A stretch of 64,000 nt of DNA from Desulfosporosinus cupriresistens (GCF_001707885.1 NZ_MASS01000014.1:1-64000); one strand, 5' to 3'. Positions 30,606-39,564 are shown, counted from the stretch's first letter. Made by a program: numbers and translations. Notes: generated by a model not told the origin, from the letters alone.

Positions 30606-31052
30606 ATGTTTCATCAAGATTGGATGCATCTTGCACTCGTGCAAGCTCAGATGGCTTTTGAACAAGGAGAAGTTCCGATCGGAGCAATTATTGTTCATGA
30701 TGGTCAAGTAATCGCCGCAGCTCATAACGAAAAGGAGCAGAGAAACGATCCAACAGCTCATGCTGAGGTCTTAGTGATTCAACGAGCGACTGAAGTATTA
30801 GGGAGTTGGCGTTTATCCGATGCTGTCTTATATGTAACGTTAGAACCTTGTCCGATGTGTGCTGGAGCAATCCTACAGTCCCGTTTAAAGCAACTTGTTT
30901 ATGGCGCGATGGATCTAAAAGGCGGAGCTACAGGTTCAGTAATGAATGTATTGGACTACAAGCTATGGAACCACCGCGTAGATATTGTCGCAGGTGTTCT
31001 GGAAGAAGAATGTGTTGATATCTTAAGAATGTTTTTCAGGAAATTGCGTTGA
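30606..31052 (+). CDS. tadA: tRNA-specific adenosine(34) deaminase TadA
   Basis: TadA converts A34 of tRNA-Arg(ACG) to inosine so that it reads CGU, CGC and CGA. The 148-residue product has the zinc and proton-shuttle site HAE at residues 52-54 and PCPMC at 81-85, both essential and intact. It lies directly after two tRNA-Arg genes, which carry UCG and CCU anticodons and are not its substrates. The ACG tRNA must be elsewhere. The gene may be read from the tRNA promoter, as the gap to tRNA-Arg(CCU) is only 15 bp. Confidence 0.96.
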   Translation: MFHQDWMHLALVQAQMAFEQGEVPIGAIIVHDGQVIAAAHNEKEQRNDPTAHAEVLVIQRATEVLGSWRLSDAVLYVTLEPCPMCAGAILQSRLKQLVYGAMDLKGGATGSVMNVLDYKLWNHRVDIVAGVLEEECVDILRMFFRKLR

Positions 31053-31059
31053 ATCAGTT

Positions 31060-31098
31060 ATCGGAGCATGAAGGCTAGGCGTAAGCCAAGTTTTCTAT
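31060..31098. repeat. Short repeat fragment before tRNA-Ser(CGA)
   Basis: GGCGTAAGCCAAGTTTTCTATA resembles GGCGCTAGCCAAGT(C/T)TTCTATA before the SRP RNA (about 37431-37452) and GCCAGCCGAGTTTTCTCTAT before serS. It looks like the end piece of the mosaic repeat family. Confidence 0.5.
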
Positions 31099-31102
31099 AT
31101 AT

Positions 31103-31195
31103 GGAGAGATGGTTGAGTTGGTCGAAGGCGCTCGACTCGAAATCGAGTAGGGCCTGTGAGGGCTCTCGTGGGTTCGAATCCCACTCTCTCCGCCA
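31103..31195 (+). tRNA. tRNA-Ser(CGA)
   Basis: A 93-nt cloverleaf with acceptor GGAGAGA/TCTCTCC, anticodon loop CTCGAAA (anticodon CGA), a long variable arm, GGTTCGAATCC T-arm and encoded GCCA. Confidence 0.96.
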
Positions 31196-31208
31196 ATTAC
31201 ATAGAAAT

Positions 31209-31245
31209 AAAGGGTCTTTGTGGATTTACGCAAAGATCCTTTTAT
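31209..31245 (+). terminator. Terminator after tRNA-Ser(CGA)
   Basis: AAGGGTCTTTG and CAAAGATCCTTTT form a stem with one G-T pair around a 10-nt loop, followed by TTATTATT. It is 14 bp past the tRNA. Confidence 0.8.
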
Positions 31246-31349
31246 TATTAAGATCATTTCCATTACATAAAATAATTTCCAGAGTAGAAAACGTAATGGC
31301 CGGGTAAATAAAGATAGTAATAATGAAAATTGGAAGGAGGTCGTCAGTA

Positions 31350-32002
31350 ATGGGTTTTACAAAATATATTATTATAAGTAAATTGTCGGGAATTAGAAAT
31401 ATATGGAGTGTAGTTAATCGAGGAATTAAACTAAAGGATTCCTTGATAATAAGTCTTTTAGGGGGTCTAATAGGCACAATAGCAATGGATATATCTAATC
31501 TCTTACTATGGAGAACCAATAAGACTGATATGCTTTATGGACATCTTTCAGGTTCCATAATTATGAGGGGCTTCAGAACGAACCGCACAGAGAATTTTGC
31601 GCTTGGACAGATTCTACACATGGTTACAGGTGCGGCACTTGGGATACCGATCTATCAAATGCTCAAACGCACAGGAAAAGATCACCATATTATTAAGGGC
31701 GCCTTTGCCGGCACGATGGCTTGGGGCATTTTATATAATTTTGGTCAACGGGCCAAACTTTTTTCAAGTAAACCACATATGACAAGAAGTCACTTTAGTG
31801 TGCCTTGTGGCATAATATTCTCTATGGCATAACTACTGCTCAAGCAGTCGTTTCGTTGTCTGATTCATCATTGTTAACTCAAAATGTTCAAATAGCTCAA
31901 GACCAGAATACATCCCAAGATCAATTAGATACTTCATGGGCTAATGCTAATATTTCAGATCAAAATACGAATGACTATTCAAATCCTGTAATACAACATT
32001 AA
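31350..32002 (+). pseudogene. Frameshifted membrane-protein gene of unknown function
   Basis: The first frame starts at ATG 31350 after AAGGAGG. It encodes about 150 residues with a glycine-rich membrane helix (LIISLLGGLIGTIAMDISNLLLWR), a second hydrophobic stretch (QILHMVTGAALGIPIYQML) and GAFAGTMAWGILYNFGQR, then stops at 31832. The same protein appears to continue in another frame from about 31805 (LWHNILYGITTAQAVVSLSD and a Gln/Asn/Asp-rich tail) to 32002. One extra T in the CCTTGTGG stretch would join them as SVPLWHNILYGI. I read this as a single-base deletion or a sequencing error. The family is not recognised; it may be spore-former specific. Confidence 0.6.
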
Positions 32003-32060
32003 TGGAAACTATTAATTCAGTGAAATTCCTTGGTGGGAGGAGAATAACATATAATAAGGG

Positions 32061-32090
32061 GGTCTTCGCCAAGGCGAAGGCCTTTCTTTT
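32061..32090 (+). terminator. Intrinsic terminator after the frameshifted gene
   Basis: GGTCTTCGCC-AAGGCGAAGGCC is a near-perfect hairpin followed by TTTCTTTT. The remaining 290 bp up to the kinase gene are A+T-rich with no gene seen. Confidence 0.85.
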
Positions 32091-32400
32091 ATATTAAAAT
32101 TTTGTGAGAGTAAAAGAAGTAAAGGTACTGGTGATGCTCACGATTAGCAGTCAAAATATAAAAATATAGGTTAAAATTTAAAGTGGTTAATAAGAGAAAA
32201 CTTGTTCTTCTTTTAGGAGTTGCTATCTTAAATTACATAAATTGATATGAACTAATGTTTGCAATGTAATCTTTGACATATGAAGCTAAGTTATTACAAA
32301 TTATCATTGAAAAATTATTGTTATACGACAAATTTCTGCCAGTAGTGGAGGTACAATTGAAATAGTTAACTTATATTAATTGTTAAAGGGAGGCTTGTAT

Positions 32401-34719
32401 TTGTATTACAACTTTGTTACTAATGTTCTAGTGGTCTTATTTTTTTGCGGCTTTACTATTTGGACAGACCTATCACTCAAGAAGAAATACTCGCCTTACA
32501 TACTAGGTATTATGTTTGGTCTGATTACGATTTTTGTAATGCACGGTAGAATAACGGTTGTCGAAGGCCGATTTTATGACTTTAGACATGTTACCATGAC
32601 TATGGCTGGTTTTATAGGTGGTCCAGTAACTGCATTGATAGCTGCTTTAATTAGTTGTCTATACCGGTATAATGTGGGCGGAAGTGGTTCGATGGGCGGT
32701 ATTGCGAGCATTACCACTTTTGCTTGTTTTGGAAGTATCTTAGGTAGATATTTAAGGAACAACCAGAATGGAAAGAAAGTATTGTTTTGGTTGGTAATCG
32801 GCATTGTCATGGCGTTTGTTTTAATATTCATTATTGCCTTTATACCTCCATGGAAGAGTAATTTGGCAAAGATTCTTGGAGTTGTTGCTGCTCCGTATCT
32901 AATTATAACTCCGTTGGCAACGACCATAATATTTAACTTCTATTTCTGGACCTATGAATTTTTTGCTAAAGCAGCAATGCTGAACGCTATAGTAAACTGC
33001 AGTCCGTTAAATATAATAATTTTTGATGGCCTTGGCCCCATATTGTCCAGTAAAAATACAAAGACTCAACTCCAGTGTTACCCTTATATTAAACACCCCA
33101 ATCTATTACTGGACTCCGATTCAACTTGGTTGGATACAACAAAACAACAACACAAAGAAATTACGACAGAAGACGGAAGACACTTTACTGCTGACTTGTC
33201 TAATTTTCAGATGCCTAGTAGTAAATACGCATGTGTAGCAATTGTTAACGATGTTACTGAAATAAAACGAATGCAAACAGAAAGGGTTGAACAACTCAGT
33301 AAACACTTAAAATTAGAAGCAGAACTTTCTCGAAGTAACCAGCTTATTGCAGATATTATCAATAATATGCCTGATGGGTTCTATGCTCTGGATAATCAAT
33401 GGCGTTTTACATTTGTTAATAAAAAGGCAGAGGAGTTATTATTAAAAAAAAGAGAAGAGCTTTTGGGTAAAGTTTTAGGGGATGTAATCCCTCAAGTCCA
33501 GGGATCTATACTCGAACTGAATTATCAGAATTCAAAGAATAATTACCTACCCATGACGTTTGAATATCTTAGCTTCTTACATCAAGACACATGGTACCAA
33601 GTTAATGTATATCCCTCTTCGCTTGGAGTGTCAGTTTATTATACAGACGTTACTGAACGAAAATTAGCACACGAAAAGTTGATTAAATCTCAAGATGCAA
33701 TGACCTCTATTCTAGAAAGTATGACAGACTGTTTTTATGCTATTAATAGAGATTGGCAGTTCTCCTATATTAATCGTGCAGGAGAAATAGTTTTTGGTAA
33801 ATCTCGTAATGAATTGTTGGGCAAAAAAATGACCGAAGTATTTAAGGTCAATGATGCCGCCCTATTACGTTACCAGGAAGTAATGAACGAGAATAAATCG
33901 GTTAATTTCGAAATTATTTCTGAGGCTCTAGGCAATAAATGGTTTGAGGTAAATGCTTACCCTACAGAAACTGGAATGACATGTTATTTCCGAGATATCA
34001 CAAGCCGTAAGAGAACAGAAATCGAAATTGCTAGACTTGATCGACTCAACCTTGTGGGGCAATTAGCCGCCGGAATAGGACATGAAATAAGGAATCCGAT
34101 TACTACTGTGCGTGGTTATATCCAACTGTTAAGTTTAAAACCTGATTATGAAGCTCAGAAATCTACTTTTGAGCTAATGATTTCGGAACTAGATCGTGCA
34201 AACTCAATTATTACGGAATTTCTCTCTCTGGCGCAAACAAAACAAACTGAGTTGAAATCCCAAAACCTTAACCATATTTTCGATAATTTATATCCTCTTT
34301 TAGAAGCCGATGCTTTTAACCAAAATAAACAAATCTGTTACATTCCAGCTGAGGTTCCCAACCTAGAACTAAATACCAAAGAGATTTCCCAACTGATTCT
34401 TAATTTAACCCGCAATGGACTGGAAGCAATGCAGGAGAGAGGTTGTCTAACTGTTAAAATCTATTCACATGAAGGCAAGGTTGTGCTTGCAATTGCCGAT
34501 GAGGGCAGTGGAATTTCGCAAGAAAATATTAGTAAACTAGGAACTCCCTTTTTCACGACGAAAGAAAATGGAACTGGGTTGGGGTTGGCAACATGCTATA
34601 AAATTGCAGACTCTCATAACGCTAAGATCCACATTGACTCTACTCCTAGAGGGACAACATTTTTTATACTATTTCCTATTCCAAATAAGGAGCAGGAACA
34701 AAACGAAAGGATCGCCTAG
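32401..34719 (+). CDS. Membrane sensor histidine kinase (5TMR-LYT, two PAS domains)
   Basis: From TTG 32401 (AAAGGGAGG seven bases upstream) the product is about 772 residues. The N-terminal 190 residues form five to six helices of the 5TMR-LYT type (GRITVVEGRFYDFRHVTMTMAGFIGG region), a module seen in LytS-like receptors. Two PAS-like domains follow at about 325-435 and 440-550 (FYALDNQWRFTFVNKKAEELL; FYAINRDWQFSYINRAGEIVF). The phospho-acceptor is His561 in GHEIRNPITTVRGYI. The ATPase domain has NLTRNGLEAM, DEGSGIS and GTGLGL. The architecture resembles Spo0A-phosphorelay sporulation kinases. No response regulator is adjacent, so it is an orphan; its signal is unknown. Confidence 0.88.
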   Translation: MYYNFVTNVLVVLFFCGFTIWTDLSLKKKYSPYILGIMFGLITIFVMHGRITVVEGRFYDFRHVTMTMAGFIGGPVTALIAALISCLYRYNVGGSGSMGGIASITTFACFGSILGRYLRNNQNGKKVLFWLVIGIVMAFVLIFIIAFIPPWKSNLAKILGVVAAPYLIITPLATTIIFNFYFWTYEFFAKAAMLNAIVNCSPLNIIIFDGLGPILSSKNTKTQLQCYPYIKHPNLLLDSDSTWLDTTKQQHKEITTEDGRHFTADLSNFQMPSSKYACVAIVNDVTEIKRMQTERVEQLSKHLKLEAELSRSNQLIADIINNMPDGFYALDNQWRFTFVNKKAEELLLKKREELLGKVLGDVIPQVQGSILELNYQNSKNNYLPMTFEYLSFLHQDTWYQVNVYPSSLGVSVYYTDVTERKLAHEKLIKSQDAMTSILESMTDCFYAINRDWQFSYINRAGEIVFGKSRNELLGKKMTEVFKVNDAALLRYQEVMNENKSVNFEIISEALGNKWFEVNAYPTETGMTCYFRDITSRKRTEIEIARLDRLNLVGQLAAGIGHEIRNPITTVRGYIQLLSLKPDYEAQKSTFELMISELDRANSIITEFLSLAQTKQTELKSQNLNHIFDNLYPLLEADAFNQNKQICYIPAEVPNLELNTKEISQLILNLTRNGLEAMQERGCLTVKIYSHEGKVVLAIADEGSGISQENISKLGTPFFTTKENGTGLGLATCYKIADSHNAKIHIDSTPRGTTFFILFPIPNKEQEQNERIA

Positions 34720-34854
34720 TAGGGATTCTCGACCATCTGTGGCCCAACGTATCTAGGTAACTAAGTTACATTCGCCCTAGGGTTTAGGAAATAGCCGAGT
34801 TTCATGTGATACTTGATTATAATTTGATATAATAATCTTGGAGGTGTGATAGAT

Positions 34855-35322
34855 TTGAAAGATTTTTTATTTAATCAACTAAAGGTCGTACGAACTAACA
34901 CAATTAACGCAGTGAAGGAACTCAGTGAAAGCCAAGTGGATTCTGTACCTGAAGGGTTTAGCAATAACATCCGTTGGAATCTAGGTCATGTTTATCTAGT
35001 TCAAGAACGATTTGCCTTCGGCTTCACACAAGAACCAATACAAATGCCGGACGGATTTACAGATTTGTTTGGAAAGGACACTAAACCCTCTGAGTGGAAG
35101 ATACAACCACCAACATTGTCGGAGTTAATTAAGTTATTAGACGATCAAACAAATCGAATCAAAGAAAAATTACTTAATCGGTTGGATGAAGCTGTTGTCA
35201 ACCCATTAACCATGCCTTCAGGTTTGACCTTAAAGACGATTGGCGAGTTTCTTACATTTTCTATGTATCATGAAGGTATGCACGTTCAAACTATTAAAAT
35301 GTTGAAAAAGTTTAGCTCATAA
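34855..35322 (+). CDS. DinB-like four-helix-bundle protein
   Basis: The product is about 155 residues with NIRWNLGHVYLVQERFAFGF near residues 40-60. SMYHEGMHVQTIKMLKKF lies near the end; His residues in NLGH and HEGMH are placed like the metal-binding triad of the DinB/YfiT fold. GGAGG lies ten bases before TTG 34855, which I take as the start. Family members include metal-dependent thiol transferases (bacillithiol or mycothiol type), but most are uncharacterised and no substrate can be named. It stands alone, ended by its own terminator. Confidence 0.82.
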   Translation: MKDFLFNQLKVVRTNTINAVKELSESQVDSVPEGFSNNIRWNLGHVYLVQERFAFGFTQEPIQMPDGFTDLFGKDTKPSEWKIQPPTLSELIKLLDDQTNRIKEKLLNRLDEAVVNPLTMPSGLTLKTIGEFLTFSMYHEGMHVQTIKMLKKFSS

Positions 35323-35345
35323 AGCTGCACACTATTGTGTAGAAA

Positions 35346-35390
35346 AAATCCCTAGCTTTCCTTAACTTTAAATGAGGAGCTAGGGATTTT
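35346..35390 (+). terminator. Intrinsic terminator after the DinB-like gene
   Basis: AAAATCCCTAGCT and AGCTAGGGATTTT form a 13-bp stem around an A+T-rich loop, with T residues at the 3' side. Confidence 0.9.
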
Positions 35391-35513
35391 AATTCGCTAC
35401 CTTGTTTAAATCTTCACATTCCTGTACAGACTATTATTAGAGTAAAAGATGCCTTAAAGAAACTCTAATAAAGAGAGCAAATACAGATGTTCAGGAGAGA
35501 GAGGTTTAGGCTT

Positions 35514-36185
35514 ATGAAAATAGTACGGATTATAGTAATTTTAATTGGAATTTTAGCAATTGGATCTTTCTGGAGGCCTATCAGTGAAGGACGTGCGATA
35601 GAGCTCTCTAATATCAATGAAACTTCTGATGAAGAGACACTCGCTTCAACACCAGATCAATTGATTCGGTTTCATGTTCTCGCGAATTCGGATAGTGAAC
35701 AGGATCAAGCATTGAAGCGAGCTGTTAGAGATGCCATTCTAAAAGCGGTTTCTCCTCAGTTAGCAGTTTCTAAATCATTAGATGAATCACGGCAAATTCT
35801 TAAAAAAATTAGACCAAATATGGAGGATATTGGACGTTCGGTAGTGAAGGCTTGGGGTAAGGATTATTTGGTGCATACACAGTATGGTCATTTTAGCTTT
35901 CCTACGAAATCCTATGGTTCATTGGTGCTACCAGCTGGAGACTATGAAGCATTACGTGTTGTGATAGGAGAAGGGCGAGGATCGAACTGGTGGTGCGTGC
36001 TTTTCCCTCCTCTTTGCTTTATTGATATTGATCATTCTACGGCTGTTCAAGTTGATGGAAAGCCGGGTACTCCAATTAATAACAAATCAATAGATCAACC
36101 GCTAAAACGAACAGCAAGCTCCACATTAGGTACACCAAAGGTACGTTTTTATTTCTGGGAAATGATCAATCGAATTTTAGGCTGA
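35514..36185 (+). CDS. spoIIR: Stage II sporulation protein R
   Basis: SpoIIR is made in the forespore under sigma-F and secreted to trigger SpoIIGA processing of pro-sigma-E in the mother cell. The protein of about 223 residues starts with an uncleaved-looking hydrophobic segment (MKIVRIIVILIGILAIGSFW). The family core follows: LIRFHVLANSDSEQDQALKRAVRDAIL, later FPTKSYGSLVLPAGDYEALRVVIGEGRGSNWWCVLFPPLCFID. ATG 35514 has AGGAGAGAGAGG upstream; an ATG nine codons earlier is in frame. It converges with speD, only eight bases between stops. Confidence 0.95.
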   Translation: MKIVRIIVILIGILAIGSFWRPISEGRAIELSNINETSDEETLASTPDQLIRFHVLANSDSEQDQALKRAVRDAILKAVSPQLAVSKSLDESRQILKKIRPNMEDIGRSVVKAWGKDYLVHTQYGHFSFPTKSYGSLVLPAGDYEALRVVIGEGRGSNWWCVLFPPLCFIDIDHSTAVQVDGKPGTPINNKSIDQPLKRTASSTLGTPKVRFYFWEMINRILG

Positions 36186-36193
36186 TATACGCA

Positions 36194-37009
36194 TTACACT
36201 TTCGGGATGTTTTTGCCATGATAGATTTCTGCCATTTCTTTGTTTAATCGTTGTTTAATTTTTTTCTTTTCTCGAGGCAGGAGCTCTTTCTTGGCCATGC
36301 CGAACAAGTAATTATCCAAATCAAAGTCCTTTAACATCATCTTAGTGTGAAAGATATTTTCCTGATAGACATTAACATCAATCATTTGATATAGGTCTCT
36401 CTGTTCTGTGGACAGATAGTTTTGAATGGAACTTATTTTATGGTCAATAAAAAATTTCTTACCATTCAGATCTCGAGTAAATCCTCGAACTCGGTAGTCA
36501 ACAATAGCAATATCTGGAGAGAAACTATCGACGAGGTAATTTAGCGTTGTTAGGGGAGAAATTTTACCACAAGTGGAGACATCGATGTCTGCTCTAAAGG
36601 AACTAATCCCTTTATTAGGGTGACTTTCTGGATAAGTGTGAACGGTGATATGGCTTTTATCTAGATGAGCAACAACAGCCGTAGGCAAGGGACCCGTTAG
36701 ATCTAGTGCTTGAGCTCCAGATAGAGGCTCTTTCTCTTGTTCCTCAGAAATAAGCATAGTGACACTTGCCCCTTGAGGATCATAATCCTGCTTAGCTATA
36801 TTTAGGATATGTGCTCCAACGATATCAGCTACATCAGTAAGAATCCGGGCAAGACGGTCTGAATTGTATTCTTCATCAATGTATTCAATATAGGCTTGAC
36901 GGTGCTCGGTTGATTTCGCATAGCAGATATCATACATGTTAAAACTTAGGGTTTTTGTAAGATTATTAAAACCATATAGTTTGAGTTCCTTTAGTGGTTT
37001 AATTTCCAT
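36194..37009 (-). CDS. speD: S-adenosylmethionine decarboxylase proenzyme (SpeD)
   Basis: SpeD makes decarboxylated SAM, the aminopropyl donor for spermidine. It is a pyruvoyl enzyme that cleaves itself. The 271-residue product is the long, Escherichia-type class. The cleavage site lies in [14 protein letters not shown], between Lys118 and Ser119, so Ser119 would become the pyruvoyl group. The catalytic cysteine is in [11 protein letters not shown]. The ORF opens at a TTG inside the GGAGGG site, so ATG 37009 is the start. No spermidine synthase (speE) gene is adjacent. Confidence 0.95.
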   Translation of the reverse strand: MEIKPLKELKLYGFNNLTKTLSFNMYDICYAKSTEHRQAYIEYIDEEYNSDRLARILTDVADIVGAHILNIAKQDYDPQGASVTMLISEEQEKEPLSGAQALDLTGPLPTAVVAHLDKSHITVHTYPESHPNKGISSFRADIDVSTCGKISPLTTLNYLVDSFSPDIAIVDYRVRGFTRDLNGKKFFIDHKISSIQNYLSTEQRDLYQMIDVNVYQENIFHTKMMLKDFDLDNYLFGMAKKELLPREKKKIKQRLNKEMAEIYHGKNIPKV

Positions 37010-37203
37010 TGTGCCCTCCAAAAATTGATTGAACTATTTGATTAAAAGGAGATATACAGGATACTCTACGATAATTAAGGTAAAAATATTCAGTATCGTC
37101 TTAGATGCACTTAAAACAGCTATAATTTTTAAGATAAAAATTCAGAATGGCTTGTAATATTAAGCAACATTGAAATTAACATATATTTACATTAGATTAA
37201 CTA

Positions 37204-37232
37204 TTGACGAACCTGTAACTTTACGATATAAT
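37204..37232 (+). promoter_or_regulatory. Promoter of the tRNA-Ser(GGA) gene
   Basis: TTGACG (37204-37209), a 17-bp spacer and TATAAT (37227-37232) form a strong housekeeping promoter about 57 bp before the mature tRNA. Confidence 0.85.
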
Positions 37233-37289
37233 CTCTCTTGTTCACTAAATTAGCGAAATATTAATAGTGTTTTAAGATTTGAGGGACAT

Positions 37290-37381
37290 GGAGAGGTGGC
37301 TGAGTGGTCGAAGGCGCCCGCCTGGAAAGCGGGTACATTGGGCAACCGGTGTCGAGGGTTCAAATCCCTCTCTCTCCGCCA
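37290..37381 (+). tRNA. tRNA-Ser(GGA)
   Basis: A 92-nt cloverleaf with acceptor GGAGAGG/TCTCTCC (one wobble), anticodon stem CCCGC/GCGGG around CTGGAAA (anticodon GGA), a long variable arm, GGTTCAAATCC T-arm and encoded GCCA. Confidence 0.96.
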
Positions 37382-37394
37382 TTTTAAAAGATTT

Positions 37395-37452
37395 AGGTGC
37401 AACTAAGGCGACCGCCGTCGCCTGTGGGCTTGGCGCTAGCCAAGTCTTCTAT
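37395..37452. repeat. Mosaic repeat fragment before the SRP RNA
   Basis: GTGCAACTAAGGCGACCGCC matches CAACTAAGGCTGCCGCC in region B, and GGCGCTAGCCAAGT(C/T)TTCTATA matches pieces before tRNA-Ser(CGA) and serS. It abuts the SRP RNA promoter. Confidence 0.6.
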
Positions 37453-37459
37453 ATTTTGC

Positions 37460-37465
37460 TATAAT
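37460..37465 (+). promoter_or_regulatory. -10 element of the SRP RNA gene
   Basis: TATAAT lies six bases before the likely SRP RNA 5' end. No good -35 is seen at the usual distance; the repeat fragment TTGGCGCTAGCC occupies that place. Confidence 0.6.
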
Positions 37466-37470
37466 TGATT

Positions 37471-37742
37471 TAGCCGTACTAGATGGGGAGGTAGCGGTTC
37501 CCTGTAACTTGCAGTCCGCTCTAGCAAGGTGGAATTCCCGCGATAGGTCCTCGCCTGTGAAGCTGTCTTTGGTTGGCGGCGATGAGATTTTGGTCTTACG
37601 CAACAGGACACTCCGAACCGTGTCAGATCTTGACGGAAGCAGCACTAAGGAGAGCGTTTTGTGTGCCGTAAGGTTGCCTGAATCGAGTTTGCTGACCAAG
37701 GTAACGTTCGGAGGCGATGGTTCGATCAAGGGTGTACGGCTA
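37471..37742 (+). ncRNA. ffs: Signal recognition particle RNA, large Bacillus type
   Basis: The 5' end TAGCCGTACTAGATGGGGAG pairs with the 3' end GTACGGCTA. The Alu-domain sequence GGGGAGGTAGCGGTTCCCTG, followed by TCCGCTCTAGCAAGGT, is present. The S-domain tip GTGTCAGATCTTGACGGAAGCAGC, with the GGAA-type tetraloop region and asymmetric loop, identifies the Ffh-binding site. Length is about 270 nt, as in Bacillus and clostridia. The gene lies directly upstream of dnaX, the conserved position (scr-dnaX). It has no coding potential. The ends are set from the terminal helix. Confidence 0.93.
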
Positions 37743-37818
37743 TTTATGAATAAGATAAAGGTGGTCAACGTACCATCTTTTTTGGTATATGGCACACTCT
37801 ATGCATGAGGGTGAAAGT

Positions 37819-39492
37819 ATGGCTTATTTGGCACTTTATCGTGAATGGCGTCCAAGGAAGTTTAAAGACATCGTAGGGCAAGGGCATATTACAAAAACAT
37901 TGGTTAATGCTCTAAAACAAGAAAAGATTGCGCATGCGTACTTATTCAGTGGACCAAGAGGTACTGGTAAAACAACTGCTGCGAAAATCCTAGCAAAAGC
38001 CTTGAATTGTGAAGAGCGGGATGGGGAGGAACCTTGCAATCATTGTGTTTCCTGCCTCAGTATTGACCATGGTTCAGCCATGGAAGTTTTTGAGATTGAT
38101 GCCGCTTCAAACCGTGGAATTGATGAGATTCGCGATCTGCGTGAAAATGTTAAATTAAGTGCGATACAAGGTAAACATAAAGTTTATATTATTGATGAAG
38201 TACATATGTTAACAACAGAGGCTTTCAACGCCTTGCTAAAGACACTAGAAGAGCCTCCTGCACAGGTTGTTTTTATCTTAGCAACAACTGAGGTTCAGAA
38301 AATACCTTTGACAATTCTCTCGCGTGTACAACGTTTTGAATTTCATCGAATCTCTATAGAAAATATCCAAAAACGATTGCTTGAAGTATGCATGTCTCTA
38401 AATCGGCAGGTCAATCCCAGTGCCTTAGTGGTAATTGCTCAAAAATCAGAAGGAGGCCTTCGGGATGCCTTAAGTATTCTAGACCAATGTCTCCTTCAGA
38501 ATGACCCGATTGGGGTGGAAGAAGTGTATCAGGTACTGGGGATGGTCGGTGAGACCTTTAGTGCTCAGTTAGTTGAAGCGCTAATCACCTCTGATTACGC
38601 TAAGAGTTTGAACTTTTTAACAGAAGGTATTCAACAAGGTCGTGATCCTCGGCAGATTATCAGAGAACTCTTGGATTATCTTCGTCAAATGCTCTTAACC
38701 GGTGCTACAGGAAAAATACCTTTGGTTGCACCCCATATTAAGGACCAGCTGGTTAAACAGAGCCAACTGGTTGGAATCTCTCGAATGTTGCGTTGGATCT
38801 CCATTCTATTACAAGGAGAAGGTCAGCTCAAATATGCGTCTAACGCTCGGTTGGCTGCCGAACTCTTATTAGTTCAGACCATTCATGAAAGTGAACCAAC
38901 GTCGACTAGTGGCCAGGAAGCAATTTTAAAGCGATTATCAGACATGGAACAACAGATCCATGGGGCACGTTTAGTACGCGAAGTAATTCCTGAAAGGAAA
39001 TCTCCTGTCAGCTCTAAAATAAATCCAACTCCGAACAATCTAAGCCCGTCTCCAAAGACACCCAAAGCAGAGGTCAAAACAGTTGATTCAGGTAACACCG
39101 CGGAAGAGGCCAAACCCAACCTAAGAATAGAGGAGATTCAAGGGCGCTGGAATGACGTTTTGGAACAAGTCAAAAAGCGCAAGAAATCAACTCAGGCTTT
39201 TTTGCTGGAAGGAAAACCGATTCAACTTGAGGGTAATACCTTGACGATACTCTTTCGCGAGGGATGTTCCTTTCATAAGGACAAAGTAAGCCAAATCGAA
39301 AATCGACAGACGATTGAAGATGTCCTAAAACAGGTATTCGGAATTTCCTTAACCTTGCAGAATTTTATGGAAAATGAGTTCCAAAGCAAGGATACACCTG
39401 ATAGCCAAGAGTTGAAGACTCAAGAACAGACCTTGATTAATAAAGCCAAGGACATGTTCGGAGCGGATCTAGTGGTTGTCAAAGAGGAATAA
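37819..39492 (+). CDS. dnaX: DNA polymerase III subunits gamma/tau
   Basis: DnaX is the clamp-loader motor. From ATG 37819 the protein is 557 residues beginning MAYLALYREWRPRKFKDIVGQ. Walker A GPRGTGKTT is at 45-53, a four-cysteine zinc module follows (Cys residues in NCEERDGEEPCNHCVSC), and the DEVHMLTTEAFNALLKTLEEPP Walker B region follows. The C-terminal tau-like tail is Pro/Lys-rich and variable. An in-frame ATG ten codons upstream is less likely. I see no canonical A-AAA-AAG slip site, so a separate gamma form is not supported. Confidence 0.96.
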   Translation: MAYLALYREWRPRKFKDIVGQGHITKTLVNALKQEKIAHAYLFSGPRGTGKTTAAKILAKALNCEERDGEEPCNHCVSCLSIDHGSAMEVFEIDAASNRGIDEIRDLRENVKLSAIQGKHKVYIIDEVHMLTTEAFNALLKTLEEPPAQVVFILATTEVQKIPLTILSRVQRFEFHRISIENIQKRLLEVCMSLNRQVNPSALVVIAQKSEGGLRDALSILDQCLLQNDPIGVEEVYQVLGMVGETFSAQLVEALITSDYAKSLNFLTEGIQQGRDPRQIIRELLDYLRQMLLTGATGKIPLVAPHIKDQLVKQSQLVGISRMLRWISILLQGEGQLKYASNARLAAELLLVQTIHESEPTSTSGQEAILKRLSDMEQQIHGARLVREVIPERKSPVSSKINPTPNNLSPSPKTPKAEVKTVDSGNTAEEAKPNLRIEEIQGRWNDVLEQVKKRKKSTQAFLLEGKPIQLEGNTLTILFREGCSFHKDKVSQIENRQTIEDVLKQVFGISLTLQNFMENEFQSKDTPDSQELKTQEQTLINKAKDMFGADLVVVKEE

Positions 39493-39564
39493 TATTAAAA
39501 TAGTTTAGGGGCTTTTATCATAGATAAAGTAAACGATAAAATAGTGGATAGGATGTGTGTTAAA

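Noticed and set aside
37436-37808. Coding frames on both strands over the SRP RNA
   Set aside because: The region folds as and matches the large SRP RNA; the frames have no ribosome-binding sites.
37819-39492. Programmed frameshift in dnaX
   Set aside because: No A-AAA-AAG type slippery site followed by a hairpin was found; only short A runs.
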